Of a DNA stretch of 64,000 bases, positions 1 through 12,492 are shown piece by piece. The notes under the pieces were generated by a model, which did not search any database, was not told the origin of the DNA, and saw only the letters and a list, made by a program, of their open reading frames with translations. Origin of the DNA: Annulohypoxylon bovei var. microspora (taxonomy: Eukaryota > Ascomycota > Sordariomycetes > Xylariales > Hypoxylaceae); the NCBI GenBank assembly GCA_022836615.1, contig MU405232.1, positions 248,001 to 312,000 on the forward strand, given 5' to 3'. Every line of letters begins with the position of its first letter. The first letter of the stretch is position 1. The translations under genes and the position numbers were made by a program.

Positions 1-1043
1 GGATATAGACTCAAACCCCCCCGGGTCTCGACGACGTTCACGATGAAGCATGAAGTTTTTCTTGCGTGTATAATTCAATAACACATGAACGCATGACGTT
101 GATGATATGAGTAACTGCCAGCAACCTTTTAGCAAGCAGATTGCCTTCCTGGATATTCAATAATGCGTGTATTTTATAGAGTCCAGAGATATTACTAGGG
201 ATGATGGGTCTAGAAGACAAGGTGGGGGATCTTATAGATCACGCAAAGATTCAACGACTTGCTATTTCTAGATAAGCGGGTTACATGATGTATATTATAT
301 TATAGGAGTTTGAGCTCTGCAGCGAACAACATCCAAAATTTGGATACACCTTCAGCTATGTATAGTATGAGAGGCTAGTGCTGGTATACCTACCTACCTA
401 TGTAAGACGAAGTCTCAAACTTGTATTCATGATAAGAGACTGTCACTCATTACTCGAAAGTCTAGCCAATGAAACTCCTCTAGAGAGATGGAATGGCGGC
501 TGGAAGTCTGAAAGTCTGGAATAGCATTATTTAGCCCCCCTCAAGTCCTTCGTTGCCCAAAGTAGATATGCCTCGGCACCTCCGCTGTACCCCAGAACCC
601 CACATCGCAACCGGTCGAGCTTAGCTCCCGAGAACTATTGGAATTTACCAATGGGACCACAATGTCGGGATAACTTAAAGCTTGGGGAAGTCGGCCTGTC
701 GCTAAATACAGATAGTGGTTCCTGTATCCCTTTATTTATGAACATTTTACTTCGGGCTTAGGAATCTCACCAAATCTGCTTGTATAAAAGACGTTTGCTT
801 TAGAAACGAACTGTACAGGTCTTGCCGAGACGCTGTTGGATCAAATCTCATATTCTTTACCAGCCATCGCCCTCGCCCATCATCCGAGTTGGCCGAGTTG
901 ACGGGCCTCCTAAATATAAACCCGCTAGTTCACTGTTAAGACTACGGCCTAGGAGCAGCAAACAGGCTCGGTTTTAACTTACACATCTACGCACTTACCT
1001 TCGTACATTCACACATACTTACACCCATCCCCCTAAACCCACA
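1..1043. other. Intergenic, AT-rich; promoter side of the nitronate monooxygenase
   Basis: No coding region is supported here. The last part, rich in C and T with ACTTACAC-like runs just before position 1044, looks like the 5' leader of the downstream gene. A TATAAAA box lies at 783-789, about 260 bases before the ATG. Short CCTA repeats occur near 390-405. Confidence 0.5.
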
Positions 1044-2126
1044 ATGGCGCCTCCCCAAGGACCCATCGTGACGCCCCTAACAACCCTGCTCGGGATCCAG
1101 CACCCCATCATCCTCGCGGGCATGGCCCGCGTGTCGGGCGGCGCCCTCGCCGCCGCCGTCTCCAACGCCGGCGGCCTGGGCGTCATCGGCGGCTTCCAGT
1201 ACACGCCCGACCAGCTGCGCGCCATCGTCGCGGACCTCAAGGCCGCGCTCGCGTCGCCCGACCTGCCCTTCGGCATCGACCTCGCGCTGCCGCAGGTCGG
1301 CGGGAACGCGCGCAAGACGAATCACGACTACACCGGCGGCAAGCTCGACGAGCTCATCGATATTACTATCGAGAGCGGCGCGAAGCTGTTCGTCAGCGCT
1401 GTGGGCGTGCCCCCGCAGCACGTCGTGGATCGCTTGCATAAGGCGGGCATCCTGGTTATGAACATGGTCGGCCACCCGCGCCACGCGCGCAAGGCGCTGG
1501 ATCGCGGCGTGGACATGGTGTGCGCGCAGGGCGGCGAGGGCGGCGGCCACACGGGGGACATCGCGTCGTCGGTGCTGATCCCGGCGGTCGCCGACGTCGC
1601 GGCGTCCTACAAGCCGGCTCTGCTCAACGGCCAGCCGGCGCTCGTCGTCGCGGCGGGCGGGATCAACGACGGGCGCTCGCTGGCCGCGAGCCTGATGCAG
1701 GGCGCGGCGGGGGTGTGGGTGGGCACGCGGTTCGTGGCGAGCACGGAGGCCAGCGGCAGCGAGGCGCACAAGCGGTCGGTAGTCGAGTGCGGGTGGGAGG
1801 ACACGCAGCGCACGCTGGTGCTGTCGGGGCGGCCGCTGCGCATGCGCACCAACGCGTACATCGCGCGCTGGCACGCGCAGCCCCAGCGGATCAAGGAGCT
1901 GTGCGACCAGGGCGTCGTGCCCATCGAGTACGACTTCGAGCAGAACGGCGACGCCGACATCGACCCCCCGCACCTCATGGGCCAGGTCGCCGGCGCCATC
2001 ACCGAGGTCAAGCCCGCCGGCGCCATCGTGAAGGAGATGGTGGAGCAGGCCGTCGCGATGCTGAGGTTGGGGGGCGAGTATGTGGGCGGGGGCGGGGGCG
2101 GTGTGAGGGGAAGTAGTAAGCTGTGA
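1044..2126 (+). CDS. Nitronate monooxygenase (2-nitropropane dioxygenase family, FMN-dependent)
   Basis: A single-exon gene of 360 codons, close to the usual family length. Family enzymes oxidise alkyl nitronates such as propionate-3-nitronate with FMN and oxygen, a detoxification role in fungi. The N-terminus reads LLGIQHPIILAGMARVSGG, the standard opening of this TIM-barrel family, followed by SNAGGLGVIGG. The motif GGEGGGHTGD near residue 170 carries the His expected for the catalytic base, and AAGGINDGRSLAAS followed by GVWVGTRFVASTEA is the FMN phosphate-binding part. The C-terminus ends in a Gly-rich stretch (EYVGGGGGGVRG). The gene is very GC-rich and intronless, in contrast to its AT-rich surroundings; this could mean strong codon bias or transfer, and I cannot tell which. 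The ATG is the first in frame after a C/T-rich leader. Confidence 0.93.
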   Translation: MAPPQGPIVTPLTTLLGIQHPIILAGMARVSGGALAAAVSNAGGLGVIGGFQYTPDQLRAIVADLKAALASPDLPFGIDLALPQVGGNARKTNHDYTGGKLDELIDITIESGAKLFVSAVGVPPQHVVDRLHKAGILVMNMVGHPRHARKALDRGVDMVCAQGGEGGGHTGDIASSVLIPAVADVAASYKPALLNGQPALVVAAGGINDGRSLAASLMQGAAGVWVGTRFVASTEASGSEAHKRSVVECGWEDTQRTLVLSGRPLRMRTNAYIARWHAQPQRIKELCDQGVVPIEYDFEQNGDADIDPPHLMGQVAGAITEVKPAGAIVKEMVEQAVAMLRLGGEYVGGGGGGVRGSSKL

Positions 2127-3703
2127 TGCGTGGCGGTAATGGTGGTGATGGCTATAGCCGGGCACCTGAACCTGAGACTTCGGGCGGTTTCGGGCTCGGA
2201 TGCGGGCCTGTGTGGCAGGACGGAACAGGGCCGAGACCAGGGCAGCATCCCCGCGTTGCGAGCCTGACCTACGTAGGTACCTGTGCGTGCGCGCATACGT
2301 ACGTACGTACACACCGACGCCGAGTATGCGTCGAGGAGATGCCAAGGTGATTGGCGACCGGAAGAGGAGCCGGCTGCCGGTAGTTGACTTCAGCGGCGCT
2401 GGGGAATTATTTTATTTTATTTTGGCATGCCTGTACCTACTCTGCTACTGTACTGACCTACATGACAATTATGTCGTGTCACGCCTGGGAATAGCCTATC
2501 TGTGTATCTACCTGCCTGCCTACATAATAGATGTATGTATGTACTTGGCTCCTTATCTACCCCTCCGTCCTTCCTCGCAGAGACACAACCCGCGAAGTAG
2601 CCTCGGCAGGATCGGGTCTCAAAGGAACGGGCCGACCATATCATGATCCAGAAGTATGAAACCTAGTTTGGCGGATTCAGGGGTCGGTGTGATAATCTGC
2701 CAGACCAAAGCATAAAAATGTGCGTCGTTAAGAAAGGGGGAGGGGAGGAGGAGGGGTTGTGGCTATGTGAGATCAACATCGTCGCCTACATATGTATTTA
2801 CCTATGCAAGTAGGTGTATACTTAATCGATTGGGCAAAGGCGCGAATCAGATATATGACACAGGCGCAAGAACCCGCGGGGCCGCGTGTAAGGCATGCGC
2901 GGAAGAAACGAATGTTGACTCAGAAGAAAAACCGCGTCCCTAGGTTTTGGTAAGTCGATGATCTACATACGGCAGACTTTGCGGCTGCAGGGCACGACGT
3001 ATCTCGGGAGCGAACTTGCATTTCGCTACGCTCTGCAGGAGGTGGAGAGGGAAAAAAAGATTTTTTTTTTAAAAAAAAGGGGGTGGGCGCGGGGGACTAC
3101 GTGTTGGCTTTGACATTTCGTATGTCGTACTGGCGTATTAGGGCTGTCGTAGAATCGTATCACAATTCTTGAATTTTCCTAGCCACTTGTTCGTTACCTT
3201 GTTTTACTTCATGTTGATTGACTGATCGATGGAGGCGTTTTTCGTGCTATGTTGAAACTGCCAATCGATAAACACATGTACGTAAGCCAGGTATAGGCTA
3301 TCCCTAGGTACATATGTCATATGTAGGTAGGTATGTATGTATGTACGCAAGGCAAGACAAGCTTAGCAAGCAGAATCATGTTGCGTATAGATGTCTTAGA
3401 GAGCAGCTGAATCCTAGGATCGATTGAGGTTTTTTTTCGCGATAGTAAGACTCGTGAACTAGACCCTTCCATAAGTCGCTTAAAACAAAGCTTAACGCCC
3501 AACACCACAATTCACATCGTCATAGGCCAATTAATCATCACTTAAAGTTGGACATACTAGAGAGTTAAGATCCTTCTTAAGCTAAAGATGTGGTTGTCTC
3601 TGATTTGGTTGGTTGAATTCTGAAGCGTACAGCATAATGTACATCGTAAGATAAGACATGCTGTGGCTGACGGTACTGTATGTCACCACGTAGAAATGGC
3701 CAA
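2127..3703. other. Intergenic, no gene seen
   Basis: About 1.6 kb between the nitronate monooxygenase and the convergent 2EXR gene. It holds simple-sequence tracts: GTACGTAC-type repeats near 2295, CCTA-type runs near 2510-2530, an A/T homopolymer block near 3050-3080 and GTAG/TATG repeats near 3320-3345. Short open frames lack any family signature. Confidence 0.5.
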
Positions 3704-4663
3704 TCAGCATAGCCATCTGTCCCCGCGAGTTTTCCTAAATACTGCGGTCGACACCGCTGGCTCCTTCTCCCATTGTGTTGGTAAGACCATCATCAGTGTA
3801 TCCAACTCTTCGCGGGCTGCCTGCATCCTCTTCTTCATGGGATCCATAGCACTATCTTCTTGAGATTCCTCCTCCAACTGTAAATCGTCTAGATGTAGTA
3901 CGTCTTCTTCAAGTAGCTCTGTAACGATGACTTGTGGCTCGTCCTCAACTAGCTGCGGAAGAGGGCCTAGCTCGAAATTTTCTGTGTCGTGCACGAATAT
4001 CATCTTCTCCAGTGAATTCAAGTCAACTTTCTTCCACCGCAGTACTCTCCACGAACCCTCGGGAACAACCGCGAGACGTTGTACTCGATCCAAGTCTCTT
4101 GTGGAAGCCCAGAGTGCTGAGCATTCGGGCTTAAGCTCTGAATTTCCGAAGAATATGGTATCTCGGCTGAAGTCGACATATATTCTCGGTTGCGCATTTC
4201 CTACGCCGAGTGCCAGTTTGTAGTGTTTAAGTGCTTCGTACCGAGCCTCGGCGTTAACATGTAAGAGGGCAGGGATCTGTGTAGTCGAATACCACGTCTT
4301 CTCTTGGTTGGGCGGTTCCATCATTGCTTCCTCCAGTGACTTAGGCGCCTGTCTTTGTCTTGAGAGGGGAGATTTGACGACCACCGTCCTAGGATCCGGC
4401 ATAGCATATTGAAATATCTTGATGCGTAGTTCAGGGGGAAGTTCGTTGAACTTGGGGAAGGTAGTAGGGCCTCGGCTCCTAGATAGACGTGAGATTGTGT
4501 GCTCCATTGTGTGGTCGATGATGTTTAGGAGTTGGTAATATTGAGATTGTTGCCAGCGGTAGAGTCTTATAAGTAGAAGGATCGAACTGATCAGAGGTAT
4601 GACGGCGACGGGCACGTCGTAATATAGACTTGGAGTATGGCTCGTTCTCCTCGACATGGTCAT
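3704..4663 (-). CDS. 2EXR-domain protein (fungal, function unknown)
   Basis: A 319-codon single-exon protein. Near residues 68-100 it reads FPKFNELPPELRIKIFQYA followed by MPDPRTVVV, the hallmark of the fungal 2EXR domain, an F-box-like motif frequent in Pezizomycotina and often expanded in number. Downstream, IPALLHVNAEARYEALKHY and the IYVDFSRDTIFFG stretch are the usual second half of the domain, where a linear substrate or partner might bind. The C-terminus is acidic (DDLQLEEESQED) and may be coiled coil. A hydrophobic stretch precedes the domain (VPVAVIPLISSILLLIRLY, residues 17-35), so either the protein is membrane-anchored or translation starts at a later Met (MEHTISRLSRS). No molecular role is known for the family; a ubiquitin-ligase link would be inference only. 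Confidence 0.8.
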   Translation of the reverse strand: MTMSRRTSHTPSLYYDVPVAVIPLISSILLLIRLYRWQQSQYYQLLNIIDHTMEHTISRLSRSRGPTTFPKFNELPPELRIKIFQYAMPDPRTVVVKSPLSRQRQAPKSLEEAMMEPPNQEKTWYSTTQIPALLHVNAEARYEALKHYKLALGVGNAQPRIYVDFSRDTIFFGNSELKPECSALWASTRDLDRVQRLAVVPEGSWRVLRWKKVDLNSLEKMIFVHDTENFELGPLPQLVEDEPQVIVTELLEEDVLHLDDLQLEEESQEDSAMDPMKKRMQAAREELDTLMMVLPTQWEKEPAVSTAVFRKTRGDRWLC

Positions 4664-6900
4664 GTGTAGCCCCCTGTGGGCTGTTTAGAGTTCTTAGTGT
4701 AGGGTAGGGGGGTGAGATTGTGGAGGTATTGTTGCCCCCACAGAGATGTGTGTACTGTGTATGTAGGCGATGACAACAATATGACACGGGATTGGCTGGA
4801 AATCTTTTATAGGTACAGGTTATATGTGATATATGTTGTGATATAGGTAGTACAGATGATTTTGTCTGCAGAAAATCTGAAAGGATTCGTGTAATAAAGG
4901 AGGGGCTCTACACTGTAGATATCATACAAACACACACGGGGGCCTGCCGCATGCGGTTCGAGGGTTGTCAGGTTTATGTATATGCGAGCAATGAGGGGTC
5001 TCATCCTATTCACCGTCGCTGCTGGTTGCCCCACACCAACGTTTGACAGGTAGGAAATCGAAACAAGCAACTTGTCGTGCTCGTCGTCAAGGGTCCAGAC
5101 TTCTTTAGAGCGAGCCCCGTTGATCAGCACGAGACAAATACTAAGAGTTACTTATCAGGCGGTACCCTTGCTGGGCGTCAAGTAAAAGTCTTATGAGACG
5201 AGACTGGAACGTGGTTTGATGAGGCGGCTCGAAGCCACAGTAGACTAACAAGGAAACTCACCTATTAGACGCCAAGCACAGCGGTCACGGTCACCGACTC
5301 TCCGTGTTCTTTGAACCCGGCTTTGGTCTAGTGGCCAAACCGTAGGTGTAGCCAGAGAGGGCAATGCACCAATGCACCTGCGGCTACGCGTAGCTGAACA
5401 CAATGTTGTAATGTTGTAATGCGTTTAACCCTGGATGACGCTTGACACGCAAACATGGTTTGTTCCGTCTGAACTCTGGCAAGCCTCTGCGGTAAGCCGG
5501 CAGCAAGCAGCAGGTGACCAAATTACCAACTCGGTATCCTACGGCCTCGGGCTCATAGGAGCTTCGTGCTTTCAATGGGAGACTTGTTCGGTTCCGATGC
5601 CGAGAATTGGGGTGAATAAAGTGGGCTTAGCTTGCTAACGAACGAACTATGCGATCGACCCAATTCCAGTTCGCAAAGCTACCTCCTACCTATGTACCTA
5701 CCTACCTACGTAGCTAGATACAGTAGTATGTATCTGTTCTCCTTGCCTTCTTGCGTACGATCTAGCGTATGATATGTTAGGTATATTCTCGCGAACCAAT
5801 ACACGGGATTTGGATGCAACATTTGGAGAGCTGTCAGCATGCGTCCTGCATCCCGTGCCGCAGTTAGTGATTACTGTAACTTGCTCCATTACCCCAGGAA
5901 ATCATGATGGAAGGATTTAGAGGCTGCGTCTCCAAACGGAACTAGGTGAGACATAATACAATTGATAGACATGATTGGGCAGGTAAGAAAAGGGATATGA
6001 GTTAGTCTAGCTAGCAAGATACTCTAACCAACCAGAGAGCGTCTCGACAAGCTAGGAAGATGCCCATTGTGACGATGGCTGTGATGGATGGCAGAAAAGA
6101 ATAACCACCTGGGCAGGTGACAAGGACTAGAATGCGCCCAATTAAGCTAAAGGGATGGTGATGAGAACTAACATTACAGCTGCGATGTTTAGCGCCTATA
6201 TTACTAGAGGTATAATCAGCACCTTCGTTCAGCTATGAGCCGATTAAGACGTAAAAACGTAAGAAATATTTGTGATGAATAGAGCAAAGAATGAGCTGTG
6301 TTCAGGAGAACGGAATCATGCTTAGATAATTACCTAATCCAATCACAGAATTAAGGTTCGTTAGGCATGGATAGTATTGGTGGATATTGCATAGCACGGC
6401 TCTCATCGGTAGTCGGGGACCGCAACTTCCCGTCTAGGGATATTCGATGCGGCTTACATATCATGACATCAGTGAATTCATGAATTATGAGTTAACATAC
6501 GTACTACACGTGCATGCATTCTAATTTCTACGATACATCAATGTACAGTAGCGGGTAGTATAGTACCTAAATTCATCATCTAAATTACCTTGCTTACCTA
6601 CCTACCTAGTATGCATCTACCGTCCACGAATATTGTTTGTCTTAACTGATTCCGAGGCAGCGAGGGCTTGGCAATCTGGAAATAATAAATAAAATATCTA
6701 TGAATATCTTAAGGAGTTTAGTGTGGTAGCACAGCTTATCATATCCCAATTCGAATGCCGCCATCGATGAATACGATTAAGGAAATATTCCCATTAGAGA
6801 CCTAAATCTTCGCTTAAGGCGGGTCGGTTATTATTAATTCGTCAATTCGTCAATTTTACCAATTTACCAGTTCAATAGTTCAGGAGTAAAACTTAAAATG
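4664..6900. other. AT-rich intergenic DNA
   Basis: No supported gene. The open frames on either strand are short and show no family motif. CCTA/TAGG tetranucleotide tracts occur near 5690-5710 and 6598-6612. The GC content is low and stop codons are dense in all frames. Confidence 0.5.
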
Positions 6901-9800
6901 GATTTGACGCAATGGGCCTCGCGGCATTACAGGTCGTTTTCGCAACACAAATTTGATCGACCACTGGGCAAATTCGTCGCCCCGAGTCAAAGACCGATCA
7001 CCGACTAATTCTCCCTCTATCCCTCTGTCCACTCAGTTCATAGTCCACGCAATCTGTGCTCAAATTCTTCAAATATTAAATTCGCCGCGGAAAGCTCTGC
7101 TATGTGACATCATCACACCAATTTTTCAAATCACCGACCTTCTCCGTCACCACAACGAAAATATGGACGCGAATGCGGTGAGGCGCGGTGCTTGCCGGCT
7201 ACATTCTACCCAATATGAGCATTACGAACCATATGAGGCTTATACTATTGAGCTGTTCGGAAAGATATCTCTTGACGAGCCGGTTTATACAAGCCTATAA
7301 CCATATGACGCAATCCCGAGTCTCAACCGCTGTAGATGTGTATCCTATCATGTCTATCATTCTATAACCAACGGTTGGGACCGTTGGGTTTGCCAACGAA
7401 CCGCACGTTGCACAGCATCCGTTCATCCCGTTAAGTTCCGGCGATCTCGTAAAATCTAACTTCATCAGACGAATCGATTAGATACCCGTTCTCTAGTCTC
7501 AAGGATAATTTCATTTTTACTGTGGCTTAGAAGTCGTCTTCGAATCATCGTCGAGTTCAATATTTATACGACGAGCTAATTATACCAGGGAGATAGATAT
7601 ACAACTGATTCGTTCTTAAATTGGGACCTGCCTTTCAGTCAACATGTAAAGGCCTAACAATACACGCTGCTCGTACCCTTAAAGATACTCGTTTTCATAC
7701 TTAATATTCCCATATACTCCGAAACTAGTAATAAGGACTCTCCTACGTATAGGTACAGTGAGTCTAGCTAATTCGACTAATTCTCAGGATCTCAGCTTGC
7801 CTCTATCATACCTAAAGCCCACCCCTTAGGTTGAATCACATTCTTCCAAACAAACCTCGAGTCCTCCTCAACGAGCACCGTCTTCCACTTATACAGCGTC
7901 TTTTCCGTGTTAAAACTAGAGATCATGGTCAGATCTTCTATTCACGAACACTCGCTAGCACCCCGCTTGAGGTTACACCGGAAATAGAAACAGAAAGGAG
8001 TAGAAGTCTCTTAGGACCGTGAAAGTCTTAATAGACGCACCTCCGGCCTCTTTCGGACTGCATAGATATCGTCTCCACTTATGGCATGCACACTTCATTG
8101 ATGGGAAGTACGGCCCCTCTTTTCAACATCGGGATTTGGGCTCGTAAAACTATGGCGTCTTGGGTTAGTCACGATATAATTAGGTGAGAGTGGGTGTCGA
8201 GCAGATAGGTCAGATTTTCCTATCTCACCCGAAAGCGCCTACATCAAAAGCGCCTCCCTTCTCGAAGAATAGTAATGTTGGGTTGAAGTTTGTCAGAAAC
8301 TCGGTGTGGAAGTCACTTACTCGGTGCCGCTCCTCTAGGATTCCAATTACGGTATACAGCAACTTACGAACATGGTATTTATCGGCTTCGGCGGTCTGAG
8401 TCAACAAACAAGTCGTGTGACATGAACCTCGTACAACTCTAGAGCTCTGCTGGGGCATCATCTTGGACGCCCTTTACCACTAGTACCATCCCTCGTACTG
8501 TGGTACCGAGCTTTAGAAAGCGGCAGGATATCGCAATGGTGATGACTCTTCAATTCTCTAACATCGACGGCGGAGGCCAATCCTAGCGATTCCTAGCCAC
8601 AGTACTCGGAAACGCACACGGCGTCATATCGAGGGTTGAAGGTGGAAATCTTCAGGTTCAAAAGACACGCTTCAGATCAGCATACACCACGTCGTAAACC
8701 GAACCCGCCATGTCGTTTGCGAGGGCGAAGTTTTCCAAGTCGATATGTTCACTCAGCTCTACCCGAGATTTTTCGTAAGCGCGATAGCAACCGTCAGCGA
8801 TCATTCATAGTATTGATACTCATTGTGTCACCTATTCCGAAGATCTAGGCCATTTCTGCGTGGCTCCGGTTCGTAGAAGACTCGTATATTCATGGCATTT
8901 CTCAGTAGGCGGCAGGTCATCAACTTACTCAGCCCCATCTATCACACAATTTCCTGACATCAAAGCTGTCCGCCTTCCAAAACTAAACCATCGATCTTGA
9001 ACCAGCTGGTGGCTTGCAAACTTTCCATGGTTTTATGCCATGAGACGGATGACTGAGCTAGCAACACAAGAGACTTCATGGGCTTTGTTCGAAAACATGT
9101 TTCAAGAACTAATCCCGTAAAACTTGATTAGCAAATCCATATTTATTAGCATCATAAGAGTTAGCCTTGAAGTGGAAGACACGATAAATATTTTATATAC
9201 TGTGAGCGCCATAGCCCATATCGAGGACAGTAAATGGGATTCTATCGAGACTTTGGAGAAGCTATCAGTAGGATCCGGCTATGTTAGTAGACGGCTCCTC
9301 GAAGGTAGAGCATGTGTAACTACCAACATGTCTGGACTTCTCGCCGTAGCAAATCGATTCTAACGAGAGCGTGCGGCCTTTTCACACCTAGGCGGTAACT
9401 AATGTTCGATGGTATGTCCTAGAGTCGGAGACAAAATCTCGATACGACGGAGCTTGTATACCTACCTATCCAGGTAGTTTAAGGACCATCTTAGCTTCTA
9501 ACGTAAGACAGGATTAGATATCTTTTCGACGCGATCTGAGACGGATTCGAGGACGGACTCCTAAATCTTAGACCTAAGAGTCGTGTGTATATCAATGTAT
9601 GTTATAAGCCGATAGAAAAGTCTGAAGCTCGCCTTCTTTACTTGAGCATGACACTGTATAATACCAGTATTACTACCTACTTAGCTTTTATATGAGAAAA
9701 AGTAGTATGAGAAGCCATTGTCGGTCATACCGACGTATAATCGTCTCTAAAGTATCCAGAGATCCAGTAGACTTAGATCCATATCCATCTAAACTTGCCA
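6901..9800. other. Gene-free region, possible decayed coding sequence
   Basis: Less AT-rich than its flanks, with several short open segments on the plus strand (for example around 7831-8022, 8184-8399, 8636-8848, 9124-9363) interrupted by stops and changing frame. The density of codon-like stretches suggests an old gene eroded by mutation, perhaps by repeat-induced point mutation, but I cannot assign a family. It should not be annotated as a protein-coding gene. Confidence 0.3.
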
Positions 9801-11183
9801 CTAACTACACGCTTAACTAAGCTCTCTAGTGAAGTGAAGTTATCCGCAACCTAGACGGGTTTGAGACTAGCCACCCGATTCTTCTCCGCTTGGACGATCG
9901 TTAAGGTAGTATCTCATGATCCTCGACTATGCTGCTCGCCGGAAACATGTATCTGTCTAGGTCCCACCAGATGCGAGTTATCTATGATTTTGGTAGCAGC
10001 CGAAAAGTTGGCGATATCTTATATCCACTACCTTGAACTTGTTGTCTCGATACGGGAATTTCTCATCTACCCCCCTCAGACATCGACCTAGTCGACGTAT
10101 CTTAGTCTGCGAGGACATTATGCCCTAGTGTATACAGTCGACATCTACGGCTACCTGCTCTTGTCTCATCTTACCGATAACGTGTCCAAAGCGCTTTCCC
10201 GAGCTGGAGTGCTCCGTGTTTGCAGTTGTACATGTGCACATCAAGAGTTGAAGATACGACGACTTGCTTCACGCCTACGATCTTGGCAATCTTGGCAACA
10301 TTGTCGTTTTAGTTACCATAGTCCTTGACGTACAACATTCCATTTTCGTACGGGAAACTTGCTATAAGCCTTCTTTTCGTTCGTGGTCGTTAATTCTTTT
10401 AGGCCTACATAGCCCTTCTTCTATACGCTGGAAAGAGCTAATATGCCTGCTTAGCTAACATATCTAGTAAAACACAACATTGGAGGTTATTGAATGGTTC
10501 CATCTAACTACGCAAATAATATATGAGGGTATAAAGACCTAGGGTTGCCCATCGGTCAAGAGAACAAGTAATACATATAAGTTCTCGTATAATCCCATTG
10601 TTTTGAAGGACCAGAGGTCCATATAGCTCAAAAATAGGATCAGTGAGAAAAAGGATTAATAGTTATTGCTATCCTCTAACTCTAAGTATTATTTACAAAT
10701 TAATAATGGCCATTATTATCACTTCATTTGAGAGCGGCATTGACCTCGATCTCGTTATTTAAGGGAGACTCTTCGTACTCAATATGCTAGGATGAAATTT
10801 GTATTATTAGCTTGAACATCAAACCTTTCGATGTATATTGTCTCCATGGTGAATAAAGACATGATAGAAGTAAAACCACTCATGGATGGAGTTGAAAGTG
10901 AAAAGGGGTGGTTAAGTGAAGTCGATGAATTACATAATGATGTACCTAGGTGAATTGTGGAGCCAAGCTAACGGTCAATGCCAAGGAAACGTCTACCGAT
11001 AAGATAACGGTACCTGGAACTTTTTTCTTTAATCGCAGCTTCCATGTTGCGACTAGATTTATTCAATTGGATAAACTTTTGACAAATTCTTCTAATTTGC
11101 ACCGTCTTGATTCTTTCTTCTTCTCTCCAAGACAACAATATTCTATACTTCTTCTGAGACGAAGCGCTCACAGCTAGCCCAAT
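9801..11183. other. AT-rich intergenic DNA and 5' leader of the lysine-rich protein gene
   Basis: Nothing coding is supported. The last 100 bases before 11184 are a T/C-rich leader typical of a fungal 5' UTR. Confidence 0.45.
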
Positions 11184-12090
11184 ATGGCCAAGGAGCGTGC
11201 CGACAAGCCCCGCAAGGAGAAGGTTGAAAAGACCGAAAAGGTTTCGAAAGACAAAGTGAAGAAGCATAAGAAGGAGAAAAAGCAAAAGAAGTCGAAGCAC
11301 GAAGACGATCTCGAAATATACGACGACGAAGATGAGCCTACTAAGGTAAAAGACACCCCTGCCAAAGTGGAGGAATCTGTAAGTGTTTCTATCCGTTCCG
11401 AGTCCTTTAGACAACCCGAATATCTGACTTACATTCCAAATTTAGTCGGCCGAGCCAATTCCCGAACCTGAGATCAATTCCGAGAAAGAGGACAAGAAGG
11501 CTAAGAAGTCGAAAAAGGAGAAGAAGTCAAAGAAGACCGCCGTCGAAGAGGCAATAGCTGAGGGCGCACCCAACGACATAGCACTGCCTGCGCGACCTGC
11601 CTCGAAAGATTCAGATGAAGACGGTGGAGCCCCTCTCTTCGCGATTAACACGAACGCTACTCCCGTCGACTTCGACTCCATAGCAACGAAGGCAGCTTCA
11701 ACCCGCGAGAACGATAAGAAAAAGCCGCTAAAAGGCGGTATTACCCCTCCCCCTAGCGGACTCAACCGACAAGCTCGCCGACGGATTCGCATGATCGCGG
11801 AGCGGCGCGAGAAGATCCAGAAGGATCTCGGCGTGCCCGAAGGCTCCCTCGAGAAGCAAGATGAGGTGCAGGCCGAGCTGGACGCGTGGACCGCGGTACT
11901 CGACGGCAAGACATTTAGGCGCATGGAGAAGAAGCACCAGCGCAGGGGGAGGAACGTTACCAGGCTACGGAGGAGGAGTGGAAAGCTCATGACGGAACGA
12001 CGTTTCAAGGAACGCGAGAAGGAGGTCCGAAAGATTGACAAGAAGGCACCGAAGAAGTTCGGCGGTCTCTCCGCTAACAACAAGGCATGA
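11184..12090 (+). CDS. Lysine-rich basic protein, probably nucleolar
   Basis: Two exons: 11184-11378 and 11446-12090, with a 67-base intron (GTAAGT start, CTGAC branch-like site, TTTAG end) that keeps frame and gives 279 aa. The N-terminal 65 residues are almost entirely Lys/Glu/Asp (KKHKKEKKQKKSKHEDD), followed after the splice by another KKAKKSKKEKKSKK block, an acidic/Ala linker, and a C-terminal basic domain with GGITPPPSGLNRQARRRIR, DAWTAVLDGKTFRRMEKKH and KKAPKKFGGLS. Such composition is typical of nucleolar or ribosome-biogenesis factors. I do not recognise a named family, so the nucleolar role is inference from composition. The conserved-looking C-terminal half, with evenly spaced Arg and a Trp, argues for a real gene. 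It is convergent with the gene at 12493-13170. Confidence 0.8.
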
Positions 12091-12492
12091 TTGCCTTCTT
12101 CGCTATGTTTATTGCATCATCTTTCTCTGGAACGGTTCCTGGGGCGTTTGGGGTGTGGCATTATGAAAAGCTTGCTTGCTTCCTTAGCACAGTTCCCTAG
12201 ATTCTCTTAGATTGCTTCTTGTTAGGAAGGGAGTTTGCCGGGACTTTGATGTATGCTAGAGCACTCACGAGATGTGAATTTTGCGGCAGTGTTATGAACA
12301 ATGTTTATTTCCCGAAGAGCGCCGGGTATACCTTTCGTAGAGATGAGTGGTGGCCTTGGGCCACGCTACATGACACATGCCCCTAAACCGACGAACTCCA
12401 ACCCATCCATTATGCTCCGGTATATATGCAGGTTCCGTAATCGTAATGTACAGTTCGTTCATCGTACCCTACCTCAAACCCAGAGGGCAAAA
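12091..12492. other. Shared 3' region of two convergent genes
   Basis: About 400 bases between convergent stop codons. It should hold both 3' UTRs and polyadenylation sites. The overlapping open frame running from 12301 on the plus strand is antisense to the next gene and not credible. Confidence 0.5.

Noticed and set aside
1077..2345. 422-codon open frame on the minus strand over the nitronate monooxygenase
   Set aside because: It is the antisense of a very GC-rich gene, has an Arg/Ala/His-rich composition without motifs, and the plus-strand frame is a clear enzyme.
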